NCBI GenBank assembly: GCA_006503535.1
Contig: QYRS01000003.1
Coordinates: 3,534,001-3,598,000 of the forward strand
Origin: Arthrinium phaeospermum
Lineage: Eukaryota; Ascomycota; Sordariomycetes; Amphisphaeriales; Apiosporaceae
Reading direction: 5' to 3'
Length of the DNA stretch: 64,000 nucleotides
The position numbers and the translations under genes were made by a program. Under the pieces are notes generated by a model that ran no database searches, was not told where the DNA came from, and saw only the letters and a list, made by a program, of their open reading frames with translations. Each line of letters begins with the position of its first letter. Positions within the stretch are counted from its first letter, which is position 1. This document shows, piece by piece, positions 34,791-47,408 of this stretch.

Positions 34791-36509
34791 ATTCGTGGTA
34801 CGTCATGGTGAATGTTGTTGCTGTAGTTATATTAATTGTACCAATATGGGAGGTTTTATAACTTGGGTATGTATAGGTGCTTCCATAATACACTTCTTCC
34901 AGATACTCCCTTACATCCGTGAAGTGCTTGGAGATGACTGGGAGCAGCCGAAGACTCCATTTGAGTCACAACTATCATTTACTCCTCAAGCATGAGAAGC
35001 TGCATTAGGTAACCTAGGGTCTCCTGCACCCATAGCTGATTGGCGACATGCATGAAGGTCCCTTTGGAGGCGCCCTCTGGCACCACCAGCCATTTGCGCT
35101 GTCGTCTCCTCTTTCCAATTCCAGGGGTCAGGACTCCCGCTGGTATTGACTGCCGGCCTCTTTGAAAGTCCCAAGGCAGTCAACAAAAGGCGTGAAAATA
35201 GTCCCTCTTTCTACTTCTGGGATCTGTTTGTTTCATTCGGATTGATCATGCCACGCAGGCAGCGGAGCTAACGAGTCTGCAGGGCGGCGCTTAGGGCCTC
35301 TCTGCCGTGCCATTGGCGGTTGGCGGCGTTCAGCCCGTCAGCACCGTCTTACACGAGCTAAGCAAAGACAGACAGGACAGGACATCTCAGCGGGCCGTCA
35401 GACCATCACCCGTCAGCGTCAGCGTGTGACATCTCGCGATTTTCCTTTCTCGGGAGGTTGGTAATTTTTCCCCGATCGATTGGAAAAAAGTGTGCGAAGT
35501 AGTCAGGTTCCCATCTGATGACCACTCATGTCGAGATACGAGATCTAAGACACGCAGTCAGGGGTCTCGGATATTTTGAAGACGTAGGTAGACAGTGACG
35601 TCTTCTCGAAGCATTCTGCTGCCAGCAGATGAGCGAGTCAAATGGAAAACGGCAGAAATGGGACAAAAGATAGGCCGACTCTACAGATGATGCCTTTTTC
35701 GTCAGGTCACAAACTCTTTGTTGTTGTTTTTCTCTTTCTTGTCGCTGTGTGTGACCTTGGCTGCAGGGTGGTCCCCGTACTCAATTCCTCCAATACGAGC
35801 ACCCCGACTTCTGCAGCATAGCATGGGCGTTAATGCATGCGCCTCGTAACCGTCGAATCTGGAGAATTCCGTCGGTCACTCTAACACAGCACCCACAGGC
35901 ACAGCCGCACCTGAGCCCGGGATTGGTACACAGCGTGTGTTAGCCTATGTGTAATATGCAACCTCCAGCGATAGGTGAGTCCAGACCTTGCGCCAATCGG
36001 CACTCGTCAGGACGGTCAGCTATTGGGCGGTTTCCCTTGAGTGACTATAGCACCGCGTGGTATGAGTAAGGATGAGCAGGTTCCCGGAGGTCAGGTAGGT
36101 AGGTAGATGTAGGTAGATGGGTCTCACAGAATGGCTGAACGGCGACCACCACCCTCTCCCCCCCCTTAGGGCTGCCTCTCGACTCTGATTATCCTGGGCT
36201 GACCATTCAACGGCCTCGAGTCCCCTGGCGCTCCGATGGTCCCTGCAGGCTGCCATCCCATACATATGGCAGTTGAGTAGATCTCTTCCTTCGAGTGCCA
36301 CCCCCAGGCTTACACTTACACACACCACAATCGCTTGTCTCTCCTTCCAGATCCTGGGTTAGACGATCGTGAAAAATCTGGAACAAGACTGCAACGTGGT
36401 ACTACGACCCGACACACAGACATCAGCTCCGCTCGAAGCAGCTCAGGGATAGGCAGCATACTACATACATAACGACACCGGCAAGGACCGTGGGGTACGC
36501 AATCTCGAG
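34791..36509. other. Intergenic region upstream of membrane protein gene
   Basis: 1.7 kb with no supported gene. It includes a GTAG-type simple repeat (GGTAGGTAGGTAGATGTAGG region, 36093-36120). The last several hundred bases are presumably promoter and 5' UTR of the plus-strand membrane protein. Confidence 0.4.
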
Positions 36510-38169
36510 ATGGGCGACTCGGGCGCTCTACCGGACATCAACGTTTCCAACGGGACATGCTATTACACGGAGCATGAGGAGACGAGAGGGAACTTCATAG
36601 CATGCGGCAACGTCGCCTTCGGACACTGGCCGTGCTGTCAGGCGGGGGATATGTGCCTCAGCCTGGGAAATGTGAATGGATGTTGGGATTCTGATAGTCA
36701 GTCTCTCTCGTGTGCAACTCTCCTTGTTTCTTTTCCCCATCCGATCAGTAGTACAGTACGAAGCGTTTTCACCCTCTTCCTCCTCCTTCTCCTCCAGCAA
36801 AGTATGTATATCCACTCGCTAACCACACAGCCATTACGCCAAAACAGCCGGCAACACCTACCTAGCCGGCTGCACCGACCCCGGCTTCAACGCCCGCGCC
36901 TGCCCCTGGAAGCCGCCCCTGTTCCACGAGCAGGAGTGGGTGGCGATCCAGCAGTGCCACTCCGGCCCGGGCGCGGGCGCGGGCGGCGACGACGGCAACA
37001 CCGTCGCCTGGGGCGGCTGCAAGGTCGACGCTAACCAGACGACGCTCGAGAAGCTGCCGCACGCCAGCTGCGACCCGTACTGTTCGGTCACCGTCGTCCA
37101 GGACGCCTCGGTGCTGCCGGCTTTTGCTAGCTTGCCGGGCTCGGCGGGGGGTGCCATCAAGTGGACTAGCGGGTTTGATCCTACGGCGACGGCGAAGGGG
37201 GTGAGGCCGGCGGTGACGGGGGAGAGCTCGAGCAGCACGATTACTGGTTCGGTATCGCCTGGATCTTCTATCACGACGCCACCCGATGCGACGGCGACAT
37301 CGCCGCCCCCGGCCGCCACATCTTCGTCGGACGATGACGGCGGCTTGACGGTGGGGGCCAAGGCGGGAATCGGCGTCGGCGCGGCGGGGGCGGCGCTGCT
37401 TATTGTGGCCGTGGTCCTGTTGGGATTGCTGGTGCGGCGGCGGAGGCAAAGGAGGAACAGTCGAAGCCAACTTGCAGATGCCACTACGTCGTCCCACCAT
37501 CCTCACCCATACGACGAATCGCTCGAGCAGCAACAGCAGCAACAGGAGCAGGTCATGTATTATAACAACGTCTTTTATAACAAGACGACGCCGCCGCCTA
37601 CTACTGTCACTACCGTCGTACCGGGGGTCGGCTCTCAGCCGTACGTGGGGTACAAGGCCGAGCTGTCGGCGGATGAGGTGCAGCAGAAGCAGACCGGGTT
37701 CAAGTCCGAGCTGGCGGCGGACGAGACGACGATGCCGCGGAATGAGATTGGAAGCAGTGGCGGACACGACTATGTGGGAGAATCAAGAGCAGGGAGTCGT
37801 CGAGGGAGTAGCGGAGCGCACATGACTCCCGGTGGCGGTGGAGGAAACGGTTTGAGTCCACATCCCAGCCCGCATCCGAGCAGTGCCGCCACGGCTCACT
37901 CGCCGTTCTCGGTCTACTCGGAGGTGTCCACGCTCTATGCTAGCAGTGGTAGTGGTAGTGGTGGTGGGGGACCGGCCGGTGGGCACCGCCGCCGCCAACG
38001 CCGCCGCAGCAGCACCAGCAGAGGCACGGGGACCATCCGGCGGAGCATGAGTGGCCCCTGCCGAATGGACATGGCGGCTCGGGCGGGATGCAGTCGTTTA
38101 GGGAACGGCAGCAGGGGCGGGGAGGGAGCTGGAGGAGTCATGGGTATGATCCATCTTGAGAGGAGCTGA
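36510..38169 (+). CDS. Cysteine-rich single-pass membrane protein
   Basis: Exon 1 (36510-36696) and exon 2 (36848-38169), phase 1, give 502 aa as written. The AAACAG acceptor at 36847 yields CWDSDTGNTYLAGCTDPGF, matching the usual fungal pattern better than the acceptor 40 nt upstream. The extracellular part has about ten cysteines (GTCYY, CCQAGDMC, CWDSD, AGCTDPGF, CHSG, GGCK, CDPYC). A Ser/Thr-rich stem follows, then one membrane segment (AGAALLIVAVVLLGLLV) followed at once by RRRRQRR, so the C-terminus is cytosolic. The tail is rich in Gln, Gly, Ser and Pro. No signal peptide is evident. Similar fungal proteins are annotated as membrane or wall-sensor-like; the function is not known. The last ~65 residues may be in the wrong frame (see findings). 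Confidence 0.72.
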
Positions 38170-39144
38170 GGATAAGGGAAGAGGGGGAAGAGGAGATGGA
38201 TGTTCGATGACAGACTTCTGGAAGGCAAAGAGCCTATGATAACGACTGCATGAAATCACTTATTGAGCGGAAACGGTTCCCTTTCTAAACGCCATATATA
38301 CCCTTTTCGTTCTTTCATATTCCTTCACCATGCTGGTTCATGGCAACAAGGATTACATTTTATATGCTGAGCGAGCAGAACATTATGAGACGTGATTTAT
38401 CGACTTGAAATCTGCCGATTACTCACATTTTCCCTTCAATGAACTGGTAACATGATGGAAAGGGGTTTGCGAACCGAGTCAGTGGTTACCTTTTATCGAA
38501 CCACAATTGCCCCCAAGCCGGATGAACACGTTGGGGATGTTGAGGGGGAACGCAACGCTGCAAGTTTGGCAAGACCGGACAGCCAAGTTTAATCTATTCA
38601 GCTTGCAACCTTGTAGAGACCCAATGGGCCGTCAACTGGTAAATGCCAAACAGCTTGTAGCAAACAAATATAGCACTTCGCTGCAATAGTTGCACCCCCC
38701 TTGCAGCACATCGCACCACTGCATGGGCATCAGACATAAAAGACGTAATCGGTACCGTCCCATTGGTGAATTGGGTATTGGCGGCGGTTAGTTGATCCGT
38801 GCCTGGGAGCCAGCCAGCTGAGAAGCATTGAAGCTCAGATTACCCGAATTGACAGAGTGACCCACTATTTGCTGAATTGGGGGCGTTGGCCATTGGCTCG
38901 TGCCCGGTCGAAGGAATCTGAAATCGAACCACCACTGCTGCCAACCGGAAGCCGACGCAACATCAAAAAAGCTCATTTCGTGAGGTCTTCTCCAGTCTTA
39001 TTGTTCCATCCATCCGAATATTCAACGTCTGTCCACGCCCGAAGGTCACAGCCCGCCAATTCCCACCGAGCAGCCCTCTCGACATCTCGACTCAATTGGA
39101 CCAATCTCCCCTCTTCCACCCTCTCTCTCCTCACCTCCGGCAAG
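38170..39144. other. Intergenic region, COX5 promoter
   Basis: About 1 kb. The last ~60 bases before COX5 are strongly pyrimidine-rich (CCTCTTCCACCCTCTCTCTC), common just before fungal starts. No other feature is recognised. Confidence 0.4.
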
Positions 39145-39945
39145 ATGATGCGAACATCCGCTTCCTCGCTCCTGCGCGCTGGCGCCCGAGCTTCTCCCCT
39201 CCGAGTCCAGCGGGCGGCCGCCTCCACACACGCCATCTCCAACCCGACTCTGGCCAACATCGAGAAGCGATGGGAGGGTATGCCCCAGACCGAGCAGGCC
39301 GAGCTCTGGATGGCCCTGCGCGACCGCATGAAGGGCAACTGGGCCGAGCTCACTGTCCAGGAGAAGAAGGCCGGTACGTCAACAGAGCCCTTGCGGAGTG
39401 TCTGGGAAAGCCATTGGGGATACAGCAGAGCCGCGGACGGCAATGCCTGGCCGATTGACGTGTGCTGGGAGACCCAATTGGCAATTGTCCGATTGAAATG
39501 CTGCAATTGACAACTCGGGGACATGACACACCCCATCTCCACAATTTTTGCACAGGAGCGACAGGCTGACACGATAAAACCTCTTCTACAGCTTACTGGA
39601 TCGCTTTCGGTGCCCACGGCCCTCGTGCCGCTCCCCCGCCGATGAGGGCCGCAAGGTCCTTCTCTACACCCTGATCGGTGTCGGTGCCTCTCTCGCCATC
39701 TTCTCTACCATGCGCATGTTCGCCAAGCCCGCTCCCAGCACGATGACCAAGGAGTACCAGGAGGCTTCCAACGAGTACCTCAAGGTGCGTCACAGCAAAC
39801 AACAACCGCCACTCCCACACCGTCTCGGGTGCTTCATACTGACACAGACTTACTATAGGGACAAAACTCCGAGCCCCTTACCGGTGTCTCCTCCGCTGGC
39901 TACAAGGGCAAGGGTATGGTTCAGTCGCCTCCGGCTCAGCACTAA
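39145..39945 (+). CDS. COX5: Cytochrome c oxidase subunit V (COX5), apparent frameshift in exon 2
   Basis: Exons 39145-39373, 39592-39784 and 39859-39945. The N-terminus (MMRTSASSLLRAGARASPLR) is a mitochondrial presequence. NIEKRWEGMPQTEQAELW and LRDRMKGNWAELTVQEKKA, joined to AYWIAFGAHGPRA, are typical subunit V/COX4-like sequence. A membrane segment (LLYTLIGVGASLAIF) and a C-terminal GYKGKGMVQSPPAQH follow. It is a nuclear-encoded subunit of complex IV in the inner membrane. In exon 2 the frame that reads AYWIAFGAHGPRAAPPP runs to a stop, while DEGRKVLLYTL lies in another frame. The switch is at the C-run and CCG around 39632-39641 and needs one extra base. Because this gene is normally single-copy and needed for respiration, an assembly or sequencing error in CCCCC is the likely cause; a real mutation is possible. 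Confidence 0.88.
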
Positions 39946-41415
39946 GCCCGTCACTCGTGTTCTCACGGGTGTCATGGCTCTTGCTGCTTGCTGCGGTCGC
40001 CACTGCTAGCTAGCACTTTTGCTACTAATGATATACCAAAACCAACAAACCTACAAATCCGTCCTCGTCCAAAGAATAATAAAGAAGAGATTACACCCCC
40101 AAACTCGATTCCTTTTGTCACTTAGAAAAAAAAGAAGAAAGCTCGGAAAGCAAGGCACGGGTGGCTCGGCACCTCCATGTACAAACAACCTGCGAAGCAT
40201 GACTTGGGGGGCCGGGGCTTCGTTGGCTGCCTGGCTTCCAGGTCGTGGTAGGCAACTTGGTTTTTTTCTAGTGAAGCGGTGGCAGACGTCTCTTCTGGGC
40301 GTGCAAAAGGGAGGTGACCTGAGAGAAGAGAGCAAGGCAAAGAGAGAGAGGGAGAGACGGTGGGTGCGGAAGACATTGTAAATATGTACACAAGGAAGAT
40401 TCCCCATGCTTTTGTTTCCCATCAGATTCATGTGCTCGCTTCTATCCTACTGACCGCGGAGTTGTCCTGTGATAACTGACTACTCATTCTTGCTGGCATG
40501 CCAGAACCCCCTGTCAACGAACCAGTAACATTTTCAAGTATGCACCGGGGCCGGGCCTTTGACAATATGGGCACGGTTGTGTAACGGGACGATGTCATAG
40601 GAAAGAGACCTAGCTTATAGCCGTGTCAACGCACGCACTCGTAGTTCTTGCCCAGGTAGCATTGCATATGTCAAACAGACAGCATCGAACGATCCATGTG
40701 AAAGCAATCGGGCCTTTATCCAGCGCATTTCCCCATACCCCGAACACTTGCCCTACGTGCGGGTCAGGTTTTGAAGCTATGGCAATCCCAGTTTGGTATC
40801 AGAATATGGTTCGATCGGCGGTGGTGCCAGAATTTCATCATCGCCATCTTCATTATCAGTACCAACAATAACAAACAAACAAGCATAGTTGGAAAAGTTA
40901 TATATTCATGACCACCCTAGTATTGGGAACACTGTTTGTTCCTGCTTATCGCTGCGAGTATGCAAATCGTATGTGACCTTTATCCTGACTTCATGATAGA
41001 TGGATGATACCCCAAATGCGCCTGAACTCATAACGCCAAGTAGGTAGACCTAAAACCAAACAAAAACTGCTATATATACATCCCTCTCTCCTCGTTCGTG
41101 TCTCCGAATAGGCACTCGTTTGCCCAGGGTAAGTAATGTCTTACATCCGTCATTTGTTCCCCTTATTCCAAAATCCTGAAGGGGTAAGCATCAACACTGG
41201 TAGACATCGATGTTGTTGCGGCTCCCCGCTGCTTTGCCCCACGACATGATTGGATCCTCCTCCATCGTAAGGCACATGGACAGGAGTCTTTGGCCACTTG
41301 TGACTCCAACGGATACTAGTAGACAACGTTATTGTCCCGCTTTCTGCCCCGAACCCAGGCATTTGCAAACCCCGTATTAAAATAACGATGGCACGTTGCT
41401 CTTCCTGCCATCCTC
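39946..41415. other. Intergenic region between COX5 and ClpX (convergent)
   Basis: 1.5 kb between convergent 3' ends; expected to hold both 3' UTRs. No ORF with recognisable content and no clear repeat. Confidence 0.4.
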
Positions 41416-43351
41416 TCAAGCACCGCTCTGCCCCGCCTCGCGATACTCCTCAAAAGAATGCGAGCTAACGACGCGCCTCCCATCACTACCCCCGGCCCCG
41501 GGCGCGTCCCCATCGGGCCCATCCTCGTCGCGGACGCGCCGCTCCACCTCGAACCGGCCATCCTTGCCCCAGTACCCGACCTTGTCGCGCCCCTGGACCG
41601 CCGCCTCGGTGACGAGGACGTAGGGCATGGGGGCGTCGAACATGGCCTCGGCGAGGACGCGCTCCATCTCCATCTTGAGGCCGCGGGCGCCGGTGCGGGC
41701 CTGCTCGGCGCGCGCCGCGATGGCCTTTAGGGACTTGCGGGTGAAGGTCAGGTGCGACGGGTACGTCTCGAAGAGGGCCGTGTACTGGGCCACCAGGCTG
41801 TTGCGCGGCTCCGTCAGGATGCGCAGCAGGTCGTCCCGCGACAGCGGGGAGAGGGCCACGACGTTGTGCAGGCGGCCGATGAGCTCGGGGATGAAGCCGA
41901 AGCCCTGCAGGTCCTCGGGCGTGGTCAGGTCCAGCGCCGTCAGGACCGAGGCGTCGGCCGCGTTGGGCGGGCGGTGGGGCAGGTGCTTGAAGAGCTCGGG
42001 CGGCAGGTCGGGCTTGCTATCGTTGGACGATGTCGAGCTGCCGCCGCCGCCGCGGCCCCGCAGCTCGGACCCGAAGCCCATCGACGGCTTCGCCACGCGG
42101 TTGAGGATCACCTTGTCGAGGCCGACGAAGGCGCCGCAGAAGACAAAGAGGATGTTGCTCGTGTCGATGGTGTACTGGTCGACCTTGCCGGGCTGCGGGG
42201 GCGCGGACTGGGGGCCCGAGGAGGACGACGTCGAGCCGGGGCCCGAGTAATTGGTAGTTATGGGACTCGCGCTGCGGGAGGTCGAGGAGCGGTTGTCCTT
42301 GACGTTGACGGAGACCTTGGTTCCCTCGACGAGCTTGAGCAGGGCTTGTTGCACGCCTTCGCCGCCCACGTCCCGGCCGTTCATCGTTTCTCTCTTCGCG
42401 ATCTTGTCGAACTCGTCCAGCACGACGATGCCGTGTTCGCAGGCTTTGATGTCGTAGTTGGCCTCGATTAGTAGCCGTTCAATACATGTTTCCACGTCCT
42501 GGCCAATGTAGCCAGCTTGTGTAAAGGAATTACAGTCGCATATCGTGAAGGGTACGTTTATCTTTTTGCTCAAAGTCCTGCACGGGCGAGTTGTCAGTCC
42601 AGCACTTACAGAGTTGTTTCATGTCGGGGTCAGGGCCAAAGACTCACTCAAGTATATACGTCTTACCGACTCCCGTCGGGCCTACTAACAGCAGGTTGCT
42701 CTTATCTATCTTGACGGGCTGTGGCCGACTTGTGTCTTCAGGTATATAGAATTCCGCCTCTTGCTCACGGTGCTGCTGCTGCTGCTGCTGCTCCCATGCC
42801 GTTTCTGGATGCGTGTGTCGTACCGAGTCGTTGTGCCCGGGGAACTCGTCTTCGGGGAAGTCATCAGTGGCAAAGCCATGCCGCGGAGAGTCATGGTACA
42901 GCGAACCTTCAACGGGATGGGTCGGCGGCGAGTCCTTCTCACGCGCCTGCCTCTCCCGAGCTTCGTTTCGTCTCAGTATCTTTTCTTGCCGCTTCCTCTC
43001 CACCTCTTCCTGGTGGTTGCGCCGCCGCACGCCCTGGTAGTGATTGAAGATGACGGAGGATATGGTCTTCTTGGCCCGCTCCTGGCCTACTACGTACTCG
43101 TCTACGCGCTTCTTGAGGTCTCGTGGGTAGAACTGGGGGACCCCGAATGTGCTCTTATTAAACATGGGCCCCCGCCCTTCCTCGTCCGGGTCGTAGGTAT
43201 TGGAGAAGCTGTTGGAGAAGTCTCGTGTCCGGCGCGGCGCAGTCTTGTGGGCAAAGGAGGTCGAGAACGGCCGGGGGTGACGATGGCAGGGGATGGAAAC
43301 CGCCGAGGTCGAAACGATGGCACCAGGCCGCCTGACAACGGACAACATCAT
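41416..43351 (-). CDS. MCX1: Mitochondrial ClpX-type AAA+ unfoldase
   Basis: Exon 1 (43351-42648) and exon 2 (42577-41416) join in phase 2 (GA|G, giving TYILETLSKK), 621 aa. The first in-frame ATG is at 43351, which gives an Arg/Ser-rich presequence (MMLSVVRRPGAIVSTSAVS). ClpX motifs follow: YVVGQERAKK near the start of the core, a long charged insertion with a glutamine run, Walker A GPTGVGKT just before the intron, then CDCNSFTQAGYIGQDVE, Walker B GIVVLDEFDKIA, GGEGVQQALLKLVEGT, and GFIPELIGR (sensor region). The N-terminal zinc-binding domain of bacterial ClpX is absent, as in fungal mitochondrial members. Low-complexity Ser/Gly insertions interrupt the large subdomain. It should unfold proteins in the matrix; in yeast Mcx1 assists haem biosynthesis by acting on ALA synthase. 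No ClpP gene is nearby. Confidence 0.93.
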
Positions 43352-44950
43352 GGCGAGCTTGTTGGAGCGCGTGCTCGCTCCTAAGCTTCGCAGCAGCCTG
43401 GGACCCAACCTACGAGACTACGACTGATCCTCCAGGGTTGAACATATGATGCTGGTCCGGTTCGATGCGGCGTTCGGCTTCGAGAGAGCGGGCGGGATGG
43501 AGATAACGTGCAGGTGGGTCAAGGTCAGGGTCAGGGTCAGTCAAGAGAAGATGATCAAATGAGTTGTTTAAGACGGCTACAGTTGCTTTGCCTGCTAAGA
43601 TTATGGCAGACAAAGATCAATCTGACAAATGTCTGAAAGAGATCAGTGAGTTGTACCAACAGCTTGGTTCCCAGCTCGGTGGTCGTCAGCAACTCCGTGA
43701 GGTTGGTGTCCTGAATCGGAGGTTTATCATGATGGTGTGTCAGCAGCAGTGAGCTCGCGGCCTGCGGTGGGCGCATCTTGGGGCGTGGTGGCTCTCAGGT
43801 TCCGGGCGTTGCGGGGGACACATCACTGCAGAGCTTCGGGTCCCGAGGTGGGCAGTGGGATTTAAGCCGCTATTAACTGCTACCTAGGCGCTAACCACAT
43901 GCACCTAGCCCCAGCCACCAGCTAGCAGGAGGGAAGCACCTACCAGTAGCTCACAGCTGGTGGCAGCAATGGGGGCGAGGAGGGGCATGGACAGGGTTGC
44001 AAGACTGTTGAGTGAGCGGAAAGCGCAGTGCAGTACGCAGTGGCACCAGTTGCTCCAGCTCTCCCACTTTTCTTAGCTATCGTCTTGCCATTTTCCCCAG
44101 TTGGAGACAGGCGTTCCATCCACTCCGTCTCCATATTCCACCCCAGAGAAGGACTTTGTGGGAGGGGAACCGAGTCCCATCGCGCGATGTGTTTTGCCCA
44201 TATCAAAAAATCAACAAGAGACAGCATCAGCTAGCACGCGGCTGGTCGAGACATCTGCAAGCAATCTGTAGGATGACAGCAATATGACAAAACCTCCAGT
44301 AGGCGAGGCCATATATGTAGACGAGCCCCCCACCTTGATGGAGGGGATTGACGCGGATTCGGGAGACGTGCCATGCGTTGTGGCAGTTGCTTTTTGCCAA
44401 TGGTTGGTTCAGTCCGTACAGGGGTTACACTCGCTCGCTCGCTGGATTTGTCGGTGCCAATCAATCATGCCAATTTGCCAATGTCGCTTCTGCGCTGTTG
44501 CCCCTCGACGTCATCTCCCAATGGGCTAGCTAGCTCTCCCTGCTCCCCTCACATGCAGCTCATATTCCTGAACTACCTCCATGCGACTTGATAGCAGCCC
44601 CTACATGTACCTCGAAAATGGAGATCTATCTCTATGCAGCCTAGACTGAACGGTTGAGAAGTTTTCTTGTTCTTCTTCCTCTTTCAATTGAGTCCTGGTT
44701 CCCTTATTAGTACATGCTGCCTCGCTCTCAAGTTGCTTGTGATATACGTCTGAGTGTCTTTTAGTTTTCCAGCTTGCTGTTCTTTTCTCGAGATCCCCAA
44801 CTTCTGCCCATAGCTCCATACCTTGTCTAGCGGGGAGCTCCATCCTACTATCGTCATTTCCCTCTCATACAGCTCGGGTTCCTGAAAGAAGAGAATCCGC
44901 GACGAGAGTAAACAAACAACAAACGAAGCAACACAGAATAGTCCGAGGAA
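43352..44950. other. Divergent promoter region, ClpX / glycogen branching enzyme
   Basis: 1.6 kb between divergent starts. A short GGTCAG tandem run at 43517-43540 lies about 170 nt 5' of the ClpX start. A 49-codon ORF from an ATG at 43603 (MADKDQSDKCLKE...) is too short to support. Pyrimidine-rich sequence and CTCGCTCGCTCG occur around 44430. Confidence 0.4.
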
Positions 44951-47408
44951 ATGGCCGACTCCTCAGTAGCTGAGAACTCGACCAACTCGCTGGCTGGCAA
45001 TGGCTCAGCTGGCGGCGTTCCCAATGATGGCACCGGTATAGCTCCATCCCCGCCCTTCTCGCATGGCGCATGTGAACTGACCTGATCTTAGGCGTCCTTC
45101 AGCTCGATCCCTGGCTGGAACCATTCACTGGTGCTCTGAAGCGCAGATATGCCAAAGCCCAAGAGTGGATCAAGACAATCGACGAAACCGAGGGAGGCCT
45201 AGAGAAGTTCTCTCGGGTAAGTGCCAATTGCTCCAATGCTCATGCTTGGGCGACGGCTAATACCCATCTCATCATATCTAGGGCACAGAGAAGTTCGGAT
45301 TGAACGTGGATAGCGATAACAACATCCTCTACCGAGAATGGGCTCCGGGTGCTCTTGACGCCTTCTTGATCGGCGATTTCAGTGCGTTCATCATCCCGGA
45401 AACATGCAGTATCTTGGTTGCTAATGGTTGGTAGACGACTGGAACAGAGGCTCCCACCCCATGAAGAAGGATGCCTTCGGCGTCTGGGAGATTACGCTCC
45501 CGGCCGTCAATGGGCAGCCTGCGATCCCACACAACTCCAAAATCAAGGTGCGGACGGCTGCTACAAACACTATACCACTTGCCTTGTCGCTGATACAATG
45601 CTTGTAGATCTCCATGACCTCCCAATCCCACGAGCGCATCGACCGGCTACCAGCCTGGATCAAGTATGTCACCCAGGATCTTTCCGTATCGCCAGCCTAC
45701 GATGCGCGGTTCTGGAACCCTCCCGCGAATGAGAGGTATACCTTCAAGCACCCACGTCCACAGAAGCCAGCCAGCGCTCGGGTATACGAGGCTCACGTCG
45801 GAATCTCATCGCCCGACCAGAAGGTCACGAGCTTCAAGGAGTTTACCCAGAACATGCTGCCGCGGATAAAGAGCCTGGGATACAACGTGATCCAGCTGAT
45901 GGCCATCATGGAACATGCCTACTACGCCAGCTTTGGTTACCAAGTCAACAACTTCTTCGCTGCGAGCAGTCGCTACGGTACGCCAGAGGAACTTAAGGAG
46001 CTTATCGACACAGCCCACAGCATGGGCCTCGTCGTTTTGCTGGATGTTGTCCACAGTCACGCCTCCAAGAATGTCTTGGATGGCCTGAACGAGTTTGATG
46101 GCACCGACCACTTGTACTTCCACGGGGGAGCGAAGGGAAGACATGAGCTGTGGGACAGCCGTCTCTTCAACTACGGCAGCCACGAGGTATTGCGCTTCCT
46201 GCTTAGTAACCTGCGGTTCTGGATGGACGAGTACATGTTTGACGGATTCCGATTCGATGGTGTTACCAGCATGCTCTACACTCATCACGGTATTGGAACG
46301 TAAGTGAACACTGACATCCGACTGGTAAATGCGCAACAGCTAACGAATCCTAGCGGTTTCTCGGGTGGATATCACGAGTACTTTGGTGCTGGAGTTGATG
46401 AGGAAGCTGTGGCATATCTCATGATTGCCAATGAACTGCTTCATAACTTGTATCCAGAGTGCATTACCGTCGCCGAGGACGTATCGGGCATGCCGGCGTT
46501 ATGCCTGCCCCTATCTCTCGGTGGTGTTGGTTTCGACTACCGCTTGGCCATGGCAGTGCCCGACATGTGGATCAAGATCCTGAAGGAATTGAAGGACGAG
46601 GAATGGGATATGTCCAACATCTGCTGGACACTTACCAACCGTCGCCATGCCGAGAAGACCATTGCCTACTGCGAAAGCCACGACCAGGCCCTTGTCGGTG
46701 ACAAGACCATCTTGTTCCACCTGTGCGACGCCGAGATGTACACCAACATGTCGAAGCTTTCAGAGCTGACGCCCGTCATCGACCGCGGAATTTCTTTGCA
46801 CAAGATGATCCGTCTGATAACACACGGCCTGGGTGGTGAGGGTTACCTCAACTTCGAGGGCAACGAGTTCGGGCACCCCGAATGGCTCGACTTCCCCCGC
46901 GAGGGCAACCAGAACTCATTCTGGTACGCACGCCGGCAACTCAACCTTACGGACGACGAGCTGCTGCGCTACAAGGACCTGAACGAGTTCGACCGCCAGA
47001 TGAACACGACCGAGGAACGCTACGGCTGGCTGCACGCGCCCCAGGCCTACATCAGCCTCAAGAACGAGAACGACAAGGTTGTCGTTTTTGAGCGTGCGGG
47101 CGCCGTCTTCGTCTTCAACTTCCACCCCACCAACAGCTACTCGGATTACCGCATCGGCATCGAGGAGGCCGGTACCTACCGCATCGTCCTCAACACTGAT
47201 CGCAAGGAGGTTGGCGGCCACGGTCGTCTCGAAGAGTCCACGCGCTTCTTCACTACCCCCATGGAGTGGAATAACCGCAAGAACTGGACGCATATCTACA
47301 TTCCTAGCCGATCTGCTATCGTAAGTTTCTAAATGCCCCCTTTTGCACGCAACTACATGGACATTACTAACACCTCGCTAGGTTCTTGCTCTCGAGTCAA
47401 CATTGTAG
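44951..47408 (+). CDS. GLC3: 1,4-alpha-glucan (glycogen) branching enzyme
   Basis: Seven exons: 44951-45035, 45092-45216, 45282-45381, 45435-45547, 45608-46299, 46354-47320 and 47382-47408, all in phase, 702 aa, the usual eukaryotic length. The N-terminal CBM48 region contains [20 protein letters not shown]. The GH13 catalytic barrel contains [22 protein letters not shown] (region I), [11 protein letters not shown] (region II, nucleophile Asp), TVAEDVSG (region III, acid/base Glu) and [13 protein letters not shown] (region IV). The C-terminal beta domain ends in LALESTL, supplied by a 27-nt last exon. It moves alpha-1,4 chains to alpha-1,6 branch points on glycogen in the cytosol. Exon 3 to 4 joining restores FNDWN of the CBM, which supports the splice sites. 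Codon use suggests good expression. Convergent with ORC5. Confidence 0.97.

Noticed and set aside
36093..36120. GTAG-rich run considered as telomere-like repeat
   Set aside because: Too short and not TTAGGG; an ordinary microsatellite.
36862..37767. 301-codon minus-strand ORF opposite the membrane protein
   Set aside because: Arg-rich shadow frame; the plus-strand frame has a coherent Cys-rich ectodomain and membrane segment.
43603..43752. Small ORF MADKDQSDKCLKE... between ClpX and branching enzyme
   Set aside because: 49 codons, no splice partner, lies in the ClpX 5' region; looks helical but has no further support.
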